DNA from: Neobacillus sp. CF12
GTDB taxonomy: Bacteria > Bacillota > Bacilli > Bacillales > Cytobacillaceae
Assembly: GCF_030348765.1 (NCBI RefSeq)
Contig: NZ_JAUCEU010000007.1
Span: 862,501-926,500 of the forward strand
Length of the DNA: 64,000 bases
Direction of reading: 5' to 3'
This document shows, piece by piece, positions 35,060 through 43,548 of the stretch (within the stretch, counting starts at the first letter, position 1; each line of letters opens with the position of its first letter). The position numbers were made by a program, and so were the translations under genes. Under the pieces are notes generated by a model. The model made no database searches, was not told the origin of the DNA, and was given only the letters and a program-made list of their open reading frames with translations.

Positions 35060-35395
35060 TCAATAAAAGTTCTCCATTAACTTTTCAATATCCAACACAA
35101 GCGTTTTTAATAAACCTAATTTTGTACGTACATTTATATAGTAAAAGTTTTTTGTTCCTTCTTTTCGCATTAAAATAACACCGGCATCTCTCAAAATCTT
35201 AAGATGATGTGACACAGCAGGTCGAGAAAGATGTGTTTGTTCAGTGATTTCACCTACACGTAATCCTGTTTGACAATCCGTTCCCATTAAAACCATTAAG
35301 ATAGATTGACGTGTTTCATCACCAATCGCCAATAGTACCTTTTGACAATTAATAAAATCCTCTTTGATAATATTTAGTTGGTCATGTTTATTCAT
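35060..35395 (-). CDS. ArsR-family transcriptional regulator
   Basis: A 111-residue winged-helix repressor (about 20-95: GDETRQSILMVLM, THLSRPAVSHHLKILRDAGVI). It has no CxC metal motif, so it more likely senses redox or organic signals than arsenite. I prefer the ATG at 35395 to the one at 35413, since GGAGG lies between them. It probably autoregulates itself and the oxidoreductase downstream through the inverted repeat at 35452. Confidence 0.88.
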   Translation of the reverse strand: MNKHDQLNIIKEDFINCQKVLLAIGDETRQSILMVLMGTDCQTGLRVGEITEQTHLSRPAVSHHLKILRDAGVILMRKEGTKNFYYINVRTKLGLLKTLVLDIEKLMENFY

Positions 35396-35451
35396 GCAAT
35401 TGAATACCTCCAATGATCAGTTGAATTGTTTAAGTTGACGAACCATATCCT

Positions 35452-35482
35452 CGAATACAACCATAAACTATGCTTGTATTCG
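35452..35482 (-). promoter_or_regulatory. Candidate ArsR-type operator
   Basis: A perfect 9-bp inverted repeat CGAATACAA-N13-TTGTATTCG lies 57 bp upstream of the regulator start. Confidence 0.6.
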
Positions 35483-35612
35483 GTGCAATATTGAGAAAGA
35501 AAATCGAGACGAATCACGTCTTAGAAATGGCATATCATATACCTTTAATGTTCAGGAACTTAAGAAAGAATACTAAATTTGATGAATCACTCTCCAAATT
35601 GAAACAATTTTC

Positions 35613-35716
35613 TTATTCCACTAACCCCGTTAGTACAACAAGAAAAAAGACCGCTGCAGCGATCCCATCTTAAGCACTTCTCACCCGTTACTTTAAGTAC
35701 ATTTCTACACAATCTA
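35613..35716 (-). repeat. Dispersed terminator-like repeat, complete
   Basis: CCACTAACCCCGTTAGTACAAC, hairpin GACCGCTGCAGCGATC beside A6, then TCACCCGTTACTTTAAGTAC and ACACAATCT. It lies downstream of the adenosine deaminase gene. Confidence 0.85.
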
Positions 35717-35803
35717 ATAACATTACAAAAGTGTATTTTTATAATAGTTAAAAGATATGTTCGAGTTCGAGGACTGTTTTTGTCACTAAGTCTAATTTTT
35801 CTT

Positions 35804-36796
35804 TTAATATTTTGCCAAGCACCATTCTTTCGTTTCTTGGTCGGCAAAGGATGCTTCTACACTATTTAAATAAATTTGCCAGTAATCTACTTCGCTTAGA
35901 TTAAATTCTTTGTTAACTAGACGGATTTCTTTTGCCATTGTAGTATCAGATACTGTTCTGTTATCCGTATTAATTGTTACTTTTATTCCATCTTTATGAA
36001 ACTTATAAATCGGATGTTCAGAATAATGATGAACAGCTTTCGTTTGGACATTACTTGTTGGACACATTTCAAGCACTACCTGTCTTTCTTTCACGATCTT
36101 ATAAGCTTCAGCACATTCTTTAATAAATACCCCATGTCCTACTCTTTCAGCACCCAACAGTTCAACAGCTTCTAGAACGTTTTTCCCGATTCCCGTTTCA
36201 CCGGCATGAATAGTGACTCTATAGCCATATTGTTTGGCTAAGAGAATCGGCTCTACGAATCTTTCACAAAAACCTTCTTCTTCCGATGCACATAGGTCAA
36301 TTGCCACTACGCCTTTTCCTAGGAACTTTTTCCCCTTTTCCACCACCTCAAATGCGCTTTCTACAGACATCGTCCTCATACAAGACAAGATTATATTTCC
36401 TTTTATTTCGTAACAGCTTTCAGCTTCCCTCATCCCCTCTATAACAGATTGAATAACTTCTTCAACATCAAGCCCTTTTAATGTGTGGAGTAACGGGGCA
36501 AATCTGACTTCCATATATTTCACATTTTCCCTTGTTGCATCCTCAAATAACTCAAAAGTAATTCTTCTTAAGTTCTCCTTGGACTGCATGACCAAATTAG
36601 GAAGAGAAAATCTTTTTAAGTACTCATCAAGGGATTCACATTCTAACGGAGCAATCAGTTCCTTTTGCAGTTCATTCTTATCAAATGAGGGTAAATGAAT
36701 GCCTTCCTTCTGGGCAATATCGATAATAGTTTCAATCCTAAGGCTTCCATCTAGATGACAGTGAAGTTCAATTTTTGGCAATGATAAAAAGTTCAT
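35804..36796 (-). CDS. add: Adenosine deaminase
   Basis: A 330-residue TIM-barrel enzyme that converts adenosine to inosine. Zinc ligands and active-site residues are visible: HCHLDGS (His12, His14), HAGETG (His and catalytic Glu) and INTDNRTVS (Asp). The ATG at 36796 follows AGGAGG; the longer frame runs into the riboswitch terminator and is not real. The gene sits alone behind an adenine riboswitch with an intrinsic terminator as expression platform, so it is expected to be switched on by adenine. Confidence 0.95.
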   Translation of the reverse strand: MNFLSLPKIELHCHLDGSLRIETIIDIAQKEGIHLPSFDKNELQKELIAPLECESLDEYLKRFSLPNLVMQSKENLRRITFELFEDATRENVKYMEVRFAPLLHTLKGLDVEEVIQSVIEGMREAESCYEIKGNIILSCMRTMSVESAFEVVEKGKKFLGKGVVAIDLCASEEEGFCERFVEPILLAKQYGYRVTIHAGETGIGKNVLEAVELLGAERVGHGVFIKECAEAYKIVKERQVVLEMCPTSNVQTKAVHHYSEHPIYKFHKDGIKVTINTDNRTVSDTTMAKEIRLVNKEFNLSEVDYWQIYLNSVEASFADQETKEWCLAKY

Positions 36797-36835
36797 TTTT
36801 GACCTCCTGGAATATATTTTTAGATTAAAATACAG

Positions 36836-36898
36836 AAAAAAAAATTCCTGACTACGAAGAAAATACAAATCTTGTACTTTCTTCGTAATCAGGAATTT
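36836..36898 (-). terminator. Riboswitch-controlled terminator of add
   Basis: Long hairpin arms (CTGATTACGAAGAAAGTAC against GTATTTTCTTCGTAGTCAG), then T9 on the minus strand. The 5' arm contains the 3' strand of aptamer helices P1 and P3, so ligand binding would block the hairpin. Confidence 0.9.
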
Positions 36899-36946
36899 CG
36901 GTTCCTGGTAGAGACCTCCAAACCATATTATTGGAGTTATACGAAA
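36881..36946 (-). promoter_or_regulatory. Adenine-type purine riboswitch
   Basis: On the minus strand TTCGTATAACTCCAATAATA, then TGGTTTGGAGGTCTCTACCA, then CCTGATTACGAAG, matching the purine aptamer with its three-way junction. The specificity base preceding TACG is T (GATTACG) where guanine riboswitches have C, so adenine is the predicted ligand. The overlap with the terminator stem makes it an ON switch, as in pbuE. Confidence 0.92.
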
Positions 36947-37087
36947 TTTTATTTAATTCATTAACGTTTTTTAAAGGATAATAAAAAAAGTTTAGATTGT
37001 CAACATGGTACCTAACGTCGATCATTCATTTTGTTCATTGTAAAAGCATTTTCTACAATAAAAATTATTATTTGCTTTCTTCATACA

Positions 37088-38001
37088 GATAGGTAAGGGT
37101 TTGAAGTTATCGCTCCCTTTTCCCCCCGTTCACACCGTACATGAGACTTTCACCTCATACGGCGTTCCAACTAATCCAATTCGATTTAATCATCAACACT
37201 TCAGAAATCGTAGCCCCTTCCGTGTCTCAATTCTTCCGTTTTAATAAGTCTGTGCCTCCCGTAGGAGGTGAACCTCTATTAGTCTCACAAGAACCTTATT
37301 AACCGATAAAGATTTGCCTTGCATGTTTAAATGATTCTTCATTAGTCTAGTGGCTATCCCTCCAGGCTGATTAGACCTTTCTTTGGTACTGTGCCACCAC
37401 TTTCACTGATAAAAAGACAAGTTATACAATAACTAATGTCATTATTGCTTTCCTTGCCAACGCTTCTTCGGGAGTAAGCCCTCCACGTTATCAGCTTACA
37501 ACGTTGAATTATATCTATTATAGAATGAACGTAGGTGCTTCCTGTAAGCCTGTTAGCATTCATACGCCTGTAACGTATCATGGATTTTCATATTAGTTAG
37601 TCTTACTCATCCACATCTAACCTCACAATTTGGTGATATACACATTTCTATGTATCGCAGGTATAGACCCGTACATTCGGAAGTTCGTCAGCTTAACCAT
37701 TTCTTTTAGGTTTATTCGCATTCTCACCATATTCATTCAACTCAAGCATCATGATTTACACCACCCCATCGGGTAGGCTTTCGTCAGCTTAACCTGTTAC
37801 GGTAAATTCTCACGCCTTTTCGCCGAGCTTATAACACTATCATTCTTACTAACCCCAGTGCTATTCGACTAAGAGAGACCCCTTCAGGGCGTTACCCCAT
37901 CATTTGATTCTTCCACATAATCCTTCAGTTCCGACAGGAACTGTCTAGCCTTTACCTGAGTAATGTGACCATCCTCCATTTAAGCTAGAAACATTTCGCA
38001 C
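37088..38001 (-). mobile_element. ORF-less group II intron
   Basis: On the minus strand it begins GTGCGAAATG (from 38001), matching the group II 5' consensus GTGYG. It ends with domain V (37131-37166: CGCCGTATGAGGTGAAAG, then TCTCATGTACGG) and domain VI (AAGGGAGCGATAACTTC, paired with CCCTT, 37093-37121). About 0.9 kb holds domains I-IV with no reverse transcriptase ORF. The catalytic triad CGC in domain V fits IIC-type introns. The 5' exon is the left arm of a dispersed repeat. Mobility would need a protein from elsewhere. Confidence 0.75.
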
Positions 38002-38030
38002 AACTAAACTGCATCGTTAGTTGAATAGTC
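38002..38030 (-). repeat. Dispersed repeat arm interrupted by the group II intron
   Basis: AACTAAACTGCATCGTTAG followed by TTGAATAG: the left arm only, abutting the intron 5' end. Confidence 0.7.
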
Positions 38031-38048
38031 TCTTCTTTTGTATTTCTT

Positions 38049-38096
38049 AAAAAGATAAAAGACAAAAGGTTTCTTTCCTAATGTCTTTTATCTTTA
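38049..38096 (-). terminator. Terminator of the Cys-rich small gene
   Basis: The arms AAAGATAAAAGACA/TGTCTTTTATCTTT are followed on the minus strand by a T-run. Confidence 0.8.
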
Positions 38097-38104
38097 AAGT
38101 TTAT

Positions 38105-38278
38105 TTAGTCGGGTTGTGGATTTAAGCAATCATTACATGTAGTGAGTAAATCATTTACCAATGGGTTCCCATTTTCATTGAATAAAGCACACGTTTCAGT
38201 AGCAGGAATACATTCTCTTTCTTCTGTAAGGGTATCAGGATTGAAATAAACGCAACAACGAATTGTTTGTAATCCCAA
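38105..38278 (-). CDS. Small Cys-rich protein (57 aa)
   Basis: A TTG-initiated ORF with a strong site (GGAGGTGAT) and its own terminator. It encodes 57 residues with seven cysteines: RCC near the N-terminus, then single Cys spaced through the chain and a C-terminal TCNDC pair. There is no signal peptide and no long hydrophobic segment. The Cys spacing suggests metal binding or disulfide cross-linking, as in spore-coat-type proteins, but no family is recognised. Confidence 0.65.
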   Translation of the reverse strand: MGLQTIRCCVYFNPDTLTEERECIPATETCALFNENGNPLVNDLLTTCNDCLNPQPD

Positions 38279-38423
38279 GATTTATCACCTCCATTTAAAA
38301 CAAATTTAGTACATCAATATTACATGTAGAGGAGGTTAAATCCGACACGGCGATAGTAAGGGGATATAGATACTTTTATTAATTTTTAATTTAACTTTTA
38401 CTTATAAAGATCATTACAATACC
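38279..38423. other. Intergenic stretch
   Basis: Upstream region of the Cys-rich gene. Nothing else is recognisable. Confidence 0.3.
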
Positions 38424-38526
38424 TTACACCTAAACTGCCACGTTAGTGGAACAATGAAAAAGTCGCAGCAGCGACCACATCTTAAACAAAAGCACCCATT
38501 AGTTTAAGTATATTTTTTCACAATCT
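38424..38526 (-). repeat. Dispersed terminator-like repeat, complete
   Basis: CACCTAAACTGCCACGTTAGTG, hairpin GTCGCAGCAGCGAC beside A5, then GCACCCATTAGTTTAAGTAT and TTCACAATCT. It lies downstream of the QorB-like gene. Confidence 0.85.
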
Positions 38527-38629
38527 AATAATTATTTCTCATGTTTAATTTCTTTTTTCGGATTACAACTGAATAATTCAGCAAAAAAAACCGACTTAAT
38601 GTCGGTTTTCAAATTGATTTTTATTTTGT

Positions 38630-39493
38630 TTATGAAATTGCATTAACAAGTTGGGTCAGTGATTCGTTGATTGGAGCAACTGGACGACCAAGAACTTTCT
38701 CAAAATCATTGCTTTCAACTTCTAGTGAACCGTTCCGAATGCTTTCTTGAATTCCTATTACTATCGGAATCACAAAATCAGGTAAACCTAAGCCTTTCAT
38801 GATCTCTGCATATTTTTCGTCGCTAACTTGTTGTACAGGTACTTCTTTACCCAATACATTACCAAGAGCAGATGCCAATTCTTCTTGAGTTAAAAGTGGA
38901 CCAGAAAGTTCATATACTGTATTTTCGTGACCACTTCCAACAAGAACTGCTGCCGCTGCATCTGCGTAATCTTGTTGCAGTGCCCAGCCTACTTTACCTT
39001 CTCCAGCAGATGTTACCCAAGGAGTTCCTGCCATAGCTCCTTGAATGCTTCCAATTTCATTTTCCAAATACCAATTGTTACGCAAGAAAGAATATGGGAT
39101 ACCTGTCTTAATGATGGCTGCTTCTGTCGCAACATGAGGAGGAGCCATTATATTTTTGCTTTCTGTTGCATTTGCTAAACTTGTGTAAGCAATAAATTTT
39201 ACCCCTGCATGTTCAGCTGCTCGGACAGAATTAGTATGTTGACGAATTCTCGTTTCATTGTCACCATCCGCAGAAATAATTAATAAGCGGTCAATCCCTT
39301 TAAAAGCATTTTCTAATGTTTCTGGATGATCAAAATCTCCATGACGAACTTCCACCCCACGACTACGAAGTCCTTCTGCTTTCTCTGGGTTTCTAACACT
39401 TACTGCCAACTCTCTTGCAGGTATAGATTTCAATAATGATTCTACAACCTTTGAACCTAATTTCCCTGTTGCTCCTGTAACTAATATTTTCAT
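38630..39493 (-). CDS. NmrA/QorB-like NAD(P)H quinone oxidoreductase
   Basis: A 287-residue atypical SDR with nucleotide-binding TGATGKLG (residues 6-13) and a substrate region like E. coli QorB (NNWYLEN, AMAGTPWVTSAGEGKVG). It probably reduces quinones with NADPH. The ATG at 39493 has GGAGGAAGAC upstream; the ATG five codons earlier would overlap this site. It is divergent from the Rrf2 regulator at 39700, with two copies of an operator-like palindrome in its promoter. Confidence 0.88.
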   Translation of the reverse strand: MKILVTGATGKLGSKVVESLLKSIPARELAVSVRNPEKAEGLRSRGVEVRHGDFDHPETLENAFKGIDRLLIISADGDNETRIRQHTNSVRAAEHAGVKFIAYTSLANATESKNIMAPPHVATEAAIIKTGIPYSFLRNNWYLENEIGSIQGAMAGTPWVTSAGEGKVGWALQQDYADAAAAVLVGSGHENTVYELSGPLLTQEELASALGNVLGKEVPVQQVSDEKYAEIMKGLGLPDFVIPIVIGIQESIRNGSLEVESNDFEKVLGRPVAPINESLTQLVNAIS

Positions 39494-39529
39494 TTTGTCT
39501 TCCTCCAATTCAGATTTCCCTGTAACAAT

Positions 39530-39575
39530 ATCGATTACATGTAATAATTTTAATTACATGTAATCGATTTGTCAA
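39530..39575 (-). promoter_or_regulatory. Promoter of QorB-like gene with paired palindromes
   Basis: On the minus strand TTGACA (39570-39575), exactly 17 bases, TAAAAT (39547-39552). The palindrome ATTACATGTAAT occurs twice: in the spacer (39553-39564) and directly after the -10 (39534-39545). A related ATTACATGA half-site lies near 39640 before the Rrf2 gene. It is a likely binding site for the divergent regulator. Confidence 0.75.
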
Positions 39576-39699
39576 CATGTATGCAAAATGCTATTTATTA
39601 TTTTTTTCGTAATTTGGTATAATAAACTTGTAATCAAATTAATTACATGATGAAGAAATAAAATCAATAACGGAAAAGTTAATAGGGGTGGTGAAGAAC

Positions 39700-40134
39700 A
39701 TGTCCATTAGCAGCCGATTTGCTGTCGGAATTCATATATTGACTCTAATTGAATTTAATAAAGAAGGAGTAACATCTTCTGAATTTTTAGCTTCAAGTGT
39801 TAACACAAACCCAGCCGTGATAAGAAAACTAATGGGAATGTTAAAAAAAGCTGGTTTGATAGAGGTACATCCAGGTATTGCAGGGGCTAAACTTGCAAAG
39901 GAATTATCTGATATTACACTGTTCGATGTTTATAAGGCAGTGAATGTTGTACAGGAGAAAGAATTGTTTAGTATACATGAAAGTCCACATCCTGATTGTC
40001 CCGTAGGCAGGAACATCCAGAATACAATTGAACCTTTATTCACAACAGCTCAATTGGCAATGGAAAAGGTTTTAAGAAATGTTACTTTAGAAGATGTTGT
40101 GAAGGATATTACTAATAAAGAAAATATCTGTTAA
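39700..40134 (+). CDS. Rrf2-family transcriptional regulator (YwnA-like)
   Basis: A 144-residue winged-helix regulator of the Rrf2 family (SISSRFAVGIHILTLIEFN; NPAVIRKLMGMLKKAGLIEV). It has a single Cys in PDCPVG and so lacks the three-Cys Fe-S cluster of IscR or NsrR; a thiol-based sensor as in YwnA/CymR-type members is more likely. The ATG at 39700 follows GGGGTGGTG; GTG codons upstream overlap that site. It probably represses itself and the divergent QorB-like gene. Confidence 0.87.
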   Translation: MSISSRFAVGIHILTLIEFNKEGVTSSEFLASSVNTNPAVIRKLMGMLKKAGLIEVHPGIAGAKLAKELSDITLFDVYKAVNVVQEKELFSIHESPHPDCPVGRNIQNTIEPLFTTAQLAMEKVLRNVTLEDVVKDITNKENIC

Positions 40135-40139
40135 AAGAG

Positions 40140-40187
40140 GCTTTCCCATAAGGTGTCTGACTCCTTATGGGAAAACCTCTTCTCTTT
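40140..40187 (+). terminator. Terminator of the Rrf2 gene
   Basis: The arms TTTCCCATAAGG/CCTTATGGGAAA are followed by a T-rich tract. Confidence 0.8.
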
Positions 40188-40189
40188 GT

Positions 40190-40255
40190 TCTTCAACTAA
40201 CCTCCCGTTACTTCAATAAGAAAAGCCTCCAGTATTGGAAGCCTTTTATCTTTTT
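40190..40255 (-). repeat. Dispersed terminator-like repeat
   Basis: TTCAACTAACCTCCCGTTACTT, then AAGAAAAGCCTCC with partner GGAAGCC (T-run on minus). It lies immediately downstream of the VOC gene and the right arm is missing. Confidence 0.75.
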
Positions 40256-40257
40256 AT

Positions 40258-40665
40258 TTATAAATCTTTCTGGTCAACATTTAGTTCAATCAAATTACCA
40301 TCTGGATCCGCACAGAAAATTTGAGCGAATCCACTTTTTCCGTACGGTTTTTCAATGATTTCAACTTCATTTTGTTTTAACCATGTAAGAGTGTCATAGT
40401 AGTTCTCGACTCTAAGAGCAAAGTGACCTTCTCTACTGGATAAGCTTTTATCCTGCCGAATTGTCTGTGAAGAGGGATCGACTATCAAGTGGATTTGCTT
40501 TCCCTCTATTTCATACCAGGCACCCGCAAAATCAAAATCAGGACGAGGTATTTCTTTTAAACATAAAGTATTCCCATAGAAATCTTTTGCTCTTTTCAAA
40601 TTGGTGACGGTAAGACTTACATGATGGAGGCATTTATATTTAATCAAAACCTTCACTTCTTTCAT
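40258..40665 (-). CDS. VOC-family (glyoxalase-like) protein
   Basis: A 135-residue protein with two beta-alpha-beta-beta-beta modules of the vicinal-oxygen-chelate fold. Metal-ligand candidates are His (CLHHVSLTV), His or Glu in GHFALRV and Glu in DGNLIELN. It could be a glyoxalase, dioxygenase or resistance protein. The start is uncertain: ATG 40665 has no good site, while a TTG seven codons later follows GTGAAGG. It stands alone. Confidence 0.82.
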   Translation of the reverse strand: MKEVKVLIKYKCLHHVSLTVTNLKRAKDFYGNTLCLKEIPRPDFDFAGAWYEIEGKQIHLIVDPSSQTIRQDKSLSSREGHFALRVENYYDTLTWLKQNEVEIIEKPYGKSGFAQIFCADPDGNLIELNVDQKDL

Positions 40666-40805
40666 TTCAATTAATTTAATTTTTACTTTAGTCGTTTCCG
40701 ACTAAGATGAACAACTCGGACCGCAAACGAAGCACTTTGAATGAACAGCTTGATTATGTAAATTAAACAATTCGACAACTAGATACATAATCCATTTTCC
40801 ACCTT
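40666..40805. other. Intergenic stretch
   Basis: Only a TTTAGTCG/CGACTAA hairpin near 40688-40704 is seen. Confidence 0.35.
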
Positions 40806-40887
40806 TACCGCTCCTCTAGCTGAATGCAGCAGCAACCCCCACTGTTGAACAAACGCACCCGTTACTTTAAGTGTAATCCTTCACAAA
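40806..40887 (-). repeat. Dispersed terminator-like repeat, diverged left arm
   Basis: GCTCCTCTAGCTGAATGCAG, then GTTGAACAAACGCACCCGTT, ACTTTAAGTG and CTTCACAAAT. The central hairpin is weak. It is the one copy placed before a plus-strand gene without a minus-strand gene ending at it. Confidence 0.65.
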
Positions 40888-41034
40888 TTATAGTTGTAAC
40901 GGTTTAAGAGGTGTTTCAATGAGGATTAAAGAATTAAAATAGTAGTCAATCATTTACAAGCGGATTGGATTTGCCATTTTATCATATAAATTAGCAAGAG
41001 GCTTTTATAAAAATGTAAAAAAAGGTGGGGTTCT

Positions 41035-41550
41035 ATGGAAAACGGAGAATTGAGTACTAACCCGAAGTACAAAGGTATTGGAGGTTGGTTAATTTTAGTT
41101 ATCATTGGTTTAATAATAACACTATTTATCTCTTCAATTCATATCTATTATCAAACGGTGCATCTTCTACCCAAATATTGGCCTGGTTCCAATGAATATC
41201 ACCCTTTATGGGGTACCTACGTTATTTTTATACTTGTCTATGAAATTCTTCTCGTATTAGTACCTGTAATTCTACTTGTATTGATGTTTAGAAAAAGTCG
41301 TTTGTTTCCGAAAGCTATGATTTTCTTTTTAATTAGTGAAACAGTTTTGGATCTTATATCTGCAGTTCTCGTTTTAATTATTTATACCAATGTTGATGGT
41401 TATACTTTTATTAGATTTGTTTTTCTTATCGTAACTGCATTGATATGGGTTCCATATTTTCTTGTATCCAAAAGAGTGAAAGCCACTTTTTTGAATGTAA
41501 ATTTTGAAAATAAAGAAGCAGCTACCACTGATACTACCTTACACCACTAA
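41035..41550 (+). CDS. DUF2569 membrane protein
   Basis: A 171-residue protein with four predicted helices (about 16-38, 60-82, 92-116 and 122-146). The N-terminal YKGIGGWLILVIIGLI is typical of the DUF2569 family. Function is unknown. The ATG follows AAAGGTGGGG and a strong terminator follows the gene. Confidence 0.8.
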   Translation: MENGELSTNPKYKGIGGWLILVIIGLIITLFISSIHIYYQTVHLLPKYWPGSNEYHPLWGTYVIFILVYEILLVLVPVILLVLMFRKSRLFPKAMIFFLISETVLDLISAVLVLIIYTNVDGYTFIRFVFLIVTALIWVPYFLVSKRVKATFLNVNFENKEAATTDTTLHH

Positions 41551-41558
41551 TCATTTAA

Positions 41559-41587
41559 CCCTTGCATTATAGTGCAAGGGTTTTTAT
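41559..41587 (+). terminator. Terminator of the DUF2569 gene
   Basis: CCCTTGCA/TGCAAGGG followed by TTTTTATT. Confidence 0.9.
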
Positions 41588-41690
41588 TCGCTTACAGAGA
41601 TTCCACGTACTGTTCCGTTCATATTTAATTCGTTAATGTTTTCGGCATTTTCCACTAAAATTGCCTCAAAATAATCCTTCTCACCCTGTT

Positions 41691-41791
41691 ACACTAACCT
41701 GCACCGTTAGCTCCATTAAAAAAAGAGGATCTCCGCAGCGATTCGTCTTGAGCTTATGCTACCCTTTAGTTTAAGTACAATACTTCACAAT
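41691..41791 (-). repeat. Dispersed terminator-like repeat, complete
   Basis: ACACTAACCTGCACCGTTAGCT, A7, core GGATCTCCGCAGCGATTC, then CTACCCTTTAGTTTAAGTAC and ACTTCACAAT. Confidence 0.85.
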
Positions 41792-41850
41792 AAAAAAGTG
41801 ACCTCCCATCTTGAGTCTCCCTCGTAAGTTCTATAGAAACATTAGACATA

Positions 41851-42017
41851 CTAGTTATTAATCACTGTTTCAGCAGGTGTAACCCCAATTACAAGGACTT
41901 CTAAAGTCAGGCTGCCATTACCTTCTGTTCCATTATTAAAAGTTATATACCTACCCTTAATAATAAGGATTTTATTGTCATTAGATATTTTTTCTATTAA
42001 AGGGAAATCTAATTTTT
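41851..42017 (-). pseudogene. C-terminal gene fragment, family unknown
   Basis: A minus-strand frame without a start reads protein-like (IEKISNDNKILIIKGRY; SLTLEVLVIGVTPAETV) to a TAG, with a repeat copy right behind it, as for real genes. The 5' part has been lost, apparently where the DUF3231 gene now begins. Confidence 0.4.
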
Positions 42018-42043
42018 AATGACGACCAACAGGAGGTAATTTA

Positions 42044-43054
42044 GTGGATAACATTACTCATAACGTTAAACTTACTTCAGCAGAAATAGCAAATCTATGG
42101 ACTCAATACATAAACGATTCATTATCAATTTGTATTCTTACTCACTCAATTGCAAAGGCAGAAGACCAAGATATTAAAGAGGTACTTGAATTTGCCCTTA
42201 GCCTTGCGGAATCTCATATTTTCAAAATCACAGAATTTTTTAATGAAGAGAATTTTCCTATTCCAAAGGGATTTACACTAGAAGAAGATTTGAATCTTAA
42301 TGCCCCACAACTATTTACAGATGCCTTTATGATGGTCTATATGCACGTTATGACCTTACTTGGATTAACAGGTTATGCAGGTGCGGTTGCTACTTCATGC
42401 CGTGAAGACCAAATTGACTACTTTATTAAATGTAACGATGAAACAATGGAATTACATAAACGTATTGCACGGGTAATGCTTAATAAAGGGTTTTACAGTA
42501 AGCCCGCAAGGATTAATACTCCTACTGAAGTTGATTTTGTTGATAATCAGCAGTATTTAACGGGATGGTTTGGAAAGAAACGACCATTAAACGTAATAGA
42601 AATCAGTGGTATTAGTTTTAACATGATGAAAGATGCAGTTAAAGTTGTTCTAGAAATTAGTTTCGGACAAGTATGCCAAACAAAAGAAATTCAAAAGTAT
42701 TTCCACAAAGGGAAAGAAATTTGTGAAAAACATTTCGGTATTCTTAGTGGTATATTAACGAAAGATGAATTATCCTCTCCAAATTCTTGGGTATCAGAGG
42801 TTACAAATTCAACCATATCTCCATTTTCAGATAAATTAATGTTAAATCATATTGTCATACTGGTTTCCTCTGCAGTTGGATATTATGGTGCAGGTTTATC
42901 GGTTTCTCAAAGAAGAGACCTAGCGGTAGAGTACGCAAGTTTGATGACTGAAGTAGGGTTATACGCAGAGGATGGGGCACAACTATTAATAAAATACGGA
43001 TGGTTAGAACAACCACCATTAGCATCTGACCGAAATAAACTAGCAAAGGTATAG
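42044..43054 (+). CDS. DUF3231 family protein
   Basis: A 336-residue helical protein built of two related halves, each opening with an SAEI or IEIS segment and carrying conserved W, Y, D, H positions (NLWTQYINDSLSIC; ESHIFKITEFF). DUF3231 proteins are multicopy in spore-forming Bacillaceae and have no established function. The start is GTG, 6 bases after AGGAGGT. The membrane-protein gene at 43061 begins 6 bp downstream, so the two are translationally coupled. Paralogues are at 26068 (broken) and 51761. Confidence 0.9.
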   Translation: MDNITHNVKLTSAEIANLWTQYINDSLSICILTHSIAKAEDQDIKEVLEFALSLAESHIFKITEFFNEENFPIPKGFTLEEDLNLNAPQLFTDAFMMVYMHVMTLLGLTGYAGAVATSCREDQIDYFIKCNDETMELHKRIARVMLNKGFYSKPARINTPTEVDFVDNQQYLTGWFGKKRPLNVIEISGISFNMMKDAVKVVLEISFGQVCQTKEIQKYFHKGKEICEKHFGILSGILTKDELSSPNSWVSEVTNSTISPFSDKLMLNHIVILVSSAVGYYGAGLSVSQRRDLAVEYASLMTEVGLYAEDGAQLLIKYGWLEQPPLASDRNKLAKV

Positions 43055-43060
43055 AACAAT

Positions 43061-43504
43061 GTGGCGAATCCAAAAGAAAAATTATTATGGAGTATTGCAC
43101 TTCCAGGATTCGGACAGTATTTAAACGGAAAACTCTTTAAAGGTACTGTTTTGTTAATATTAGAATTTCTAATAAATGTTCAATCCAATTTTAACGAAGT
43201 GATTATATCAAGTTTTCATGGGGAGATTGAAAAAGCCATTGCAAAAGCTGATTATCAATCGTTGATGTTTTATCCATGTTTGTATTTCTTTGCAATGTGG
43301 GATGCGTTTAAAGACGCAGGGGGAGGCAATGAAAAATATTCTTTCCTTCCGTTTGTATTTTCAGCGTACTTTGTAACGGTTGGATGTATTTATTCGTCAA
43401 ATTTAAGGATATTTGGAATATTATTCGGACCTGTTTGGCTTCCGATGTTATTTGTCATACCAGGATTAGCTGTCGGTTTTATAATTAAGAAATTCATGAG
43501 ATAA
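43061..43504 (+). CDS. Membrane protein coupled to DUF3231
   Basis: A 147-residue protein starting with an amphipathic LLWSIALPGFGQYLNGKLFKG segment like the TM2/DUF5683 type, followed by about four hydrophobic segments. The start is GTG. It has no free-standing ribosome binding site beyond AAAGGT in the previous gene's end, so translation depends on the DUF3231 gene. Function unknown; it could anchor or partner the DUF3231 protein. Confidence 0.7.
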   Translation: MANPKEKLLWSIALPGFGQYLNGKLFKGTVLLILEFLINVQSNFNEVIISSFHGEIEKAIAKADYQSLMFYPCLYFFAMWDAFKDAGGGNEKYSFLPFVFSAYFVTVGCIYSSNLRIFGILFGPVWLPMLFVIPGLAVGFIIKKFMR

Positions 43505-43548
43505 AAAAATTAAAATCAACTGGGCGAGGATTGCCCCTTTTATTTTTT

